From Cryobacterium zongtaii (GTDB taxonomy: Bacteria > Actinomycetota > Actinomycetes > Actinomycetales > Microbacteriaceae): DNA of 64,000 nucleotides. Location: assembly GCF_002909375.1 (NCBI RefSeq), contig NZ_PPXD01000018.1:96458-160457 (forward strand), written 5' to 3'. Shown piece after piece: positions 62,849 through 64,000 of this stretch (position 1 is the first letter of the stretch; every line of letters begins with the position of its first letter). The notes under the pieces are model-generated. The model did not search any database and had not been told where the DNA came from. It saw nothing but the letters and a program-made list of their open reading frames with translations. Made by a program: the position numbers and the translations under genes.

Positions 62849-63703
62849 ATGGCGGAGCCCTGGAAAGCAGCCGATCACGGTGAAGATTCCCTGATCGAGC
62901 ACGAGCTGGTGACCGGTGAGGCCGTTGCCCTCGATGTTCGCCCGGCGAGCGTGATCCTGCGAGGTGCGGGAACGATGATCGATTGGGTGGCCTACGTCGG
63001 CTTCTTCCTGCTCATGGCGCTAGTGGTTTCGGGTTTGTTCGGCGACGGAATTGACGAGGCTTTGGCCCAGGCGCTGGCCATCTCGGGCCTGGTCTTCTCG
63101 CTGCTGATCGTGCCGATGCTGGTCGAGACCCTCTCGCACGGACGGTCGTTGGGCCGCTGGGCGGTCGGCGCGCGCATCGTGCGGGATGACGGCGGCGCCA
63201 CCGGGCTGCGGCATTCCTTCATTCGGGCGCTGATGGGCGTGATCGAGATCTTCCTCACCTTCGGCGGACTCGCGGTCACCTGCGCCTTGCTCAACTCCCG
63301 TTCCAAACGACTCGGTGACCTCCTGGCCGGCACCTACAGCCAACACGAGCGGGTGCCGCGGTTCAGTGAACCCACCTTTGTGCTGCCGCCGGTCCTGGCG
63401 TCCTGGGCCGCGACGGTGGACGTCGCCCGCCTGCCCGATCGCCTGTCTCGCCGGGTGGCGCAGTTCCTGCGGCAGGCCCACCAGCTCTCCCCCGACACCC
63501 GGGTGCGGCTCGCGGAGGGCCTCGCCGCGGAGGTGGCGCCGTTCGTGTCGCCCCTCCCGGCGGTACCGCCGGAGTACCTTCTCATCGGCGTAGCAGAAGT
63601 ACGGCGTAACCGCGAGTACAACGGCCACCTGCTCGAGCGCGGCCGGCTTGAGAAGCTCTCTCCGGTCCTCACCGGCCGCCCGCACGACTTCCCCGAGCGC
63701 TAA
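62849..63703 (+). CDS. RDD-family membrane protein
   Basis: A 284-residue protein with an RDD domain (about residues 28-165): the Arg-Asp-Asp pattern appears degenerate as RGAGTMIDWVAYVG near 37 and GRSLGRWAVGARIVRDDG near 104, with three helices. A long cytoplasmic C-terminal tail (165-284) is specific to this subgroup. RDD proteins are proposed ion exchangers or transport helpers. The start is set by its ATG 8 bp from the divergent spoIIM-like start; no ribosome site is visible. Confidence 0.83.
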   Translation: MAEPWKAADHGEDSLIEHELVTGEAVALDVRPASVILRGAGTMIDWVAYVGFFLLMALVVSGLFGDGIDEALAQALAISGLVFSLLIVPMLVETLSHGRSLGRWAVGARIVRDDGGATGLRHSFIRALMGVIEIFLTFGGLAVTCALLNSRSKRLGDLLAGTYSQHERVPRFSEPTFVLPPVLASWAATVDVARLPDRLSRRVAQFLRQAHQLSPDTRVRLAEGLAAEVAPFVSPLPAVPPEYLLIGVAEVRRNREYNGHLLERGRLEKLSPVLTGRPHDFPER

Positions 63704-63734
63704 CCCCTCCCTCCCCTTCGCCCGCGAGCTGTGG

Positions 63735-63893
63735 CTGTCGAGCCCTGGTGAGCCGCCCTGCGGGTCGTGACCGTCCTCGTCGGTCGAGGCCTGTCGAGAC
63801 CCGGTGAGCCGCCCCCAGGGGCGTGACCGTCCGTCGGTCGAGCCTGTCAAGACCCGGTGAGGCCGGCTCTGGGGCTCGTGAGGGGCTCGACCG
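63735..63893. repeat. Three imperfect tandem units of about 53-56 bp
   Basis: Units begin at 63735, 63791 and 63844 with CTGTC(G/A)AG(A/C)CC(C/T)GGTGAG and continue through a GTGACCGTCC-type end (the third is diverged). Their junctions form the imperfect palindromes GGTCGAGGCCTGTCGAGACC (63782-63801) and GGTCGAGCCTGTCAAGACC (63836-63854). The stretch from 63704 to 63911 holds no gene that I can support. Confidence 0.75.
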
Positions 63894-63913
63894 GGGAGGG
63901 TGGGGGTTAAACG

Positions 63914-63946
63914 CAGAAAAGCCACCCCGGTGGGGTGGCTTTTCTG
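63914..63946 (-). terminator. Terminator of the ribosomal RNA operon
   Basis: Perfect 15-bp arms (63914-63928 CAGAAAAGCCACCCC and 63932-63946) with a 3-nt loop. On the minus strand it lies about 17 nt after the 5S rRNA end and the right arm gives a TTTTCTG run. Confidence 0.88.
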
Positions 63947-63962
63947 TGTGTTTCTAAGTTAA

Positions 63963-64000
63963 GTCCGGCGGTGTCCTACTCTCCCACAGGGTCCCCCCTG
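63963..64000 (-). rRNA. rrf: 5S ribosomal RNA, 3' end (cut by window)
   Basis: Read on the minus strand the sequence contains TGTGGGAGAGTAGGACACCG and ends CCGGAC, the conserved 3' part of bacterial 5S rRNA. The remaining about 80 nt, and presumably 23S and 16S genes, lie to the right of the window. Confidence 0.92.

Overview
The window is very GC-rich and densely coded, with many GTG starts and ATGA/GTGA stop-start overlaps. WhiB, Kgd (an E2/E1 fusion), a long HPF, MtrA-MtrB-LpqB, an Rv3235-family protein, PdtaS, a SigH/RshA pair and a mycothiol-era actinobacterial gene set place it in the chromosome of an Actinomycetota member. The overall flavour is Microbacteriaceae (Cryobacterium/Leifsonia-like). 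That family-level guess is an inference from gene content, not from a search. No phage, IS, CRISPR or plasmid genes were seen.

Layout. 1-6.9 kb is a propionate module: prpB (cut by the window start), prpD and a GntR regulator on the minus strand, divergent from prpE, a DUF485 protein and a solute:Na+ symporter. 7-9 kb holds an SDR and a membrane acyltransferase. 9.1-11.7 kb is metY-metX (direct sulfhydrylation). 11.8-17.1 kb is a probable five-gene membrane/two-component operon: DUF4389 protein, small membrane protein, histidine kinase, a membrane protein that looks like a degenerate kinase, and a LuxR-type regulator. 17.2-27.5 kb is mixed housekeeping: MFS pump, thiamine-binding protein, GT87-like transferase, NAD(P)HX dehydratase, OYE, VOC, HAD, two CNNM/CBS proteins and GuaB1. 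27.6-31.4 kb is kgd and 31.5-33.7 kb an MMPL transporter.

33.8-36.1 kb groups envelope-stress genes (GlsB-like, two Asp23-type proteins) with rshA-sigH. From here the order sigH, aroA, rsgA, whiB1, pdtaS, Rv3235-family, secA, hpf, comF, lpqB, mtrB, mtrA echoes Mycobacterium tuberculosis Rv3219-Rv3246c, with lineage-specific insertions. One insertion (41.5-46.9 kb) has a repeat-built membrane protein, a CpaE/ParA-like ATPase with an altered P-loop, a SAF-domain protein and a small HTH protein, and it carries DnaA-box sequences. 56.4-63.7 kb is the GDPD-membrane/DUF4129/DUF4350/MoxR/DUF58 operon plus spoIIM-like and RDD genes. The window ends in the 3' end of a 5S rRNA gene on the minus strand, after its terminator and a short tandem repeat.

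The most interesting non-coding structure is a pair of homologous, multi-arm palindromes 40 kb apart (about 6951-7020 and 47630-47703), both between convergent genes. The most interesting protein-level items are the kinase/pseudo-kinase pair and the Lys-to-Arg P-loop ATPase.
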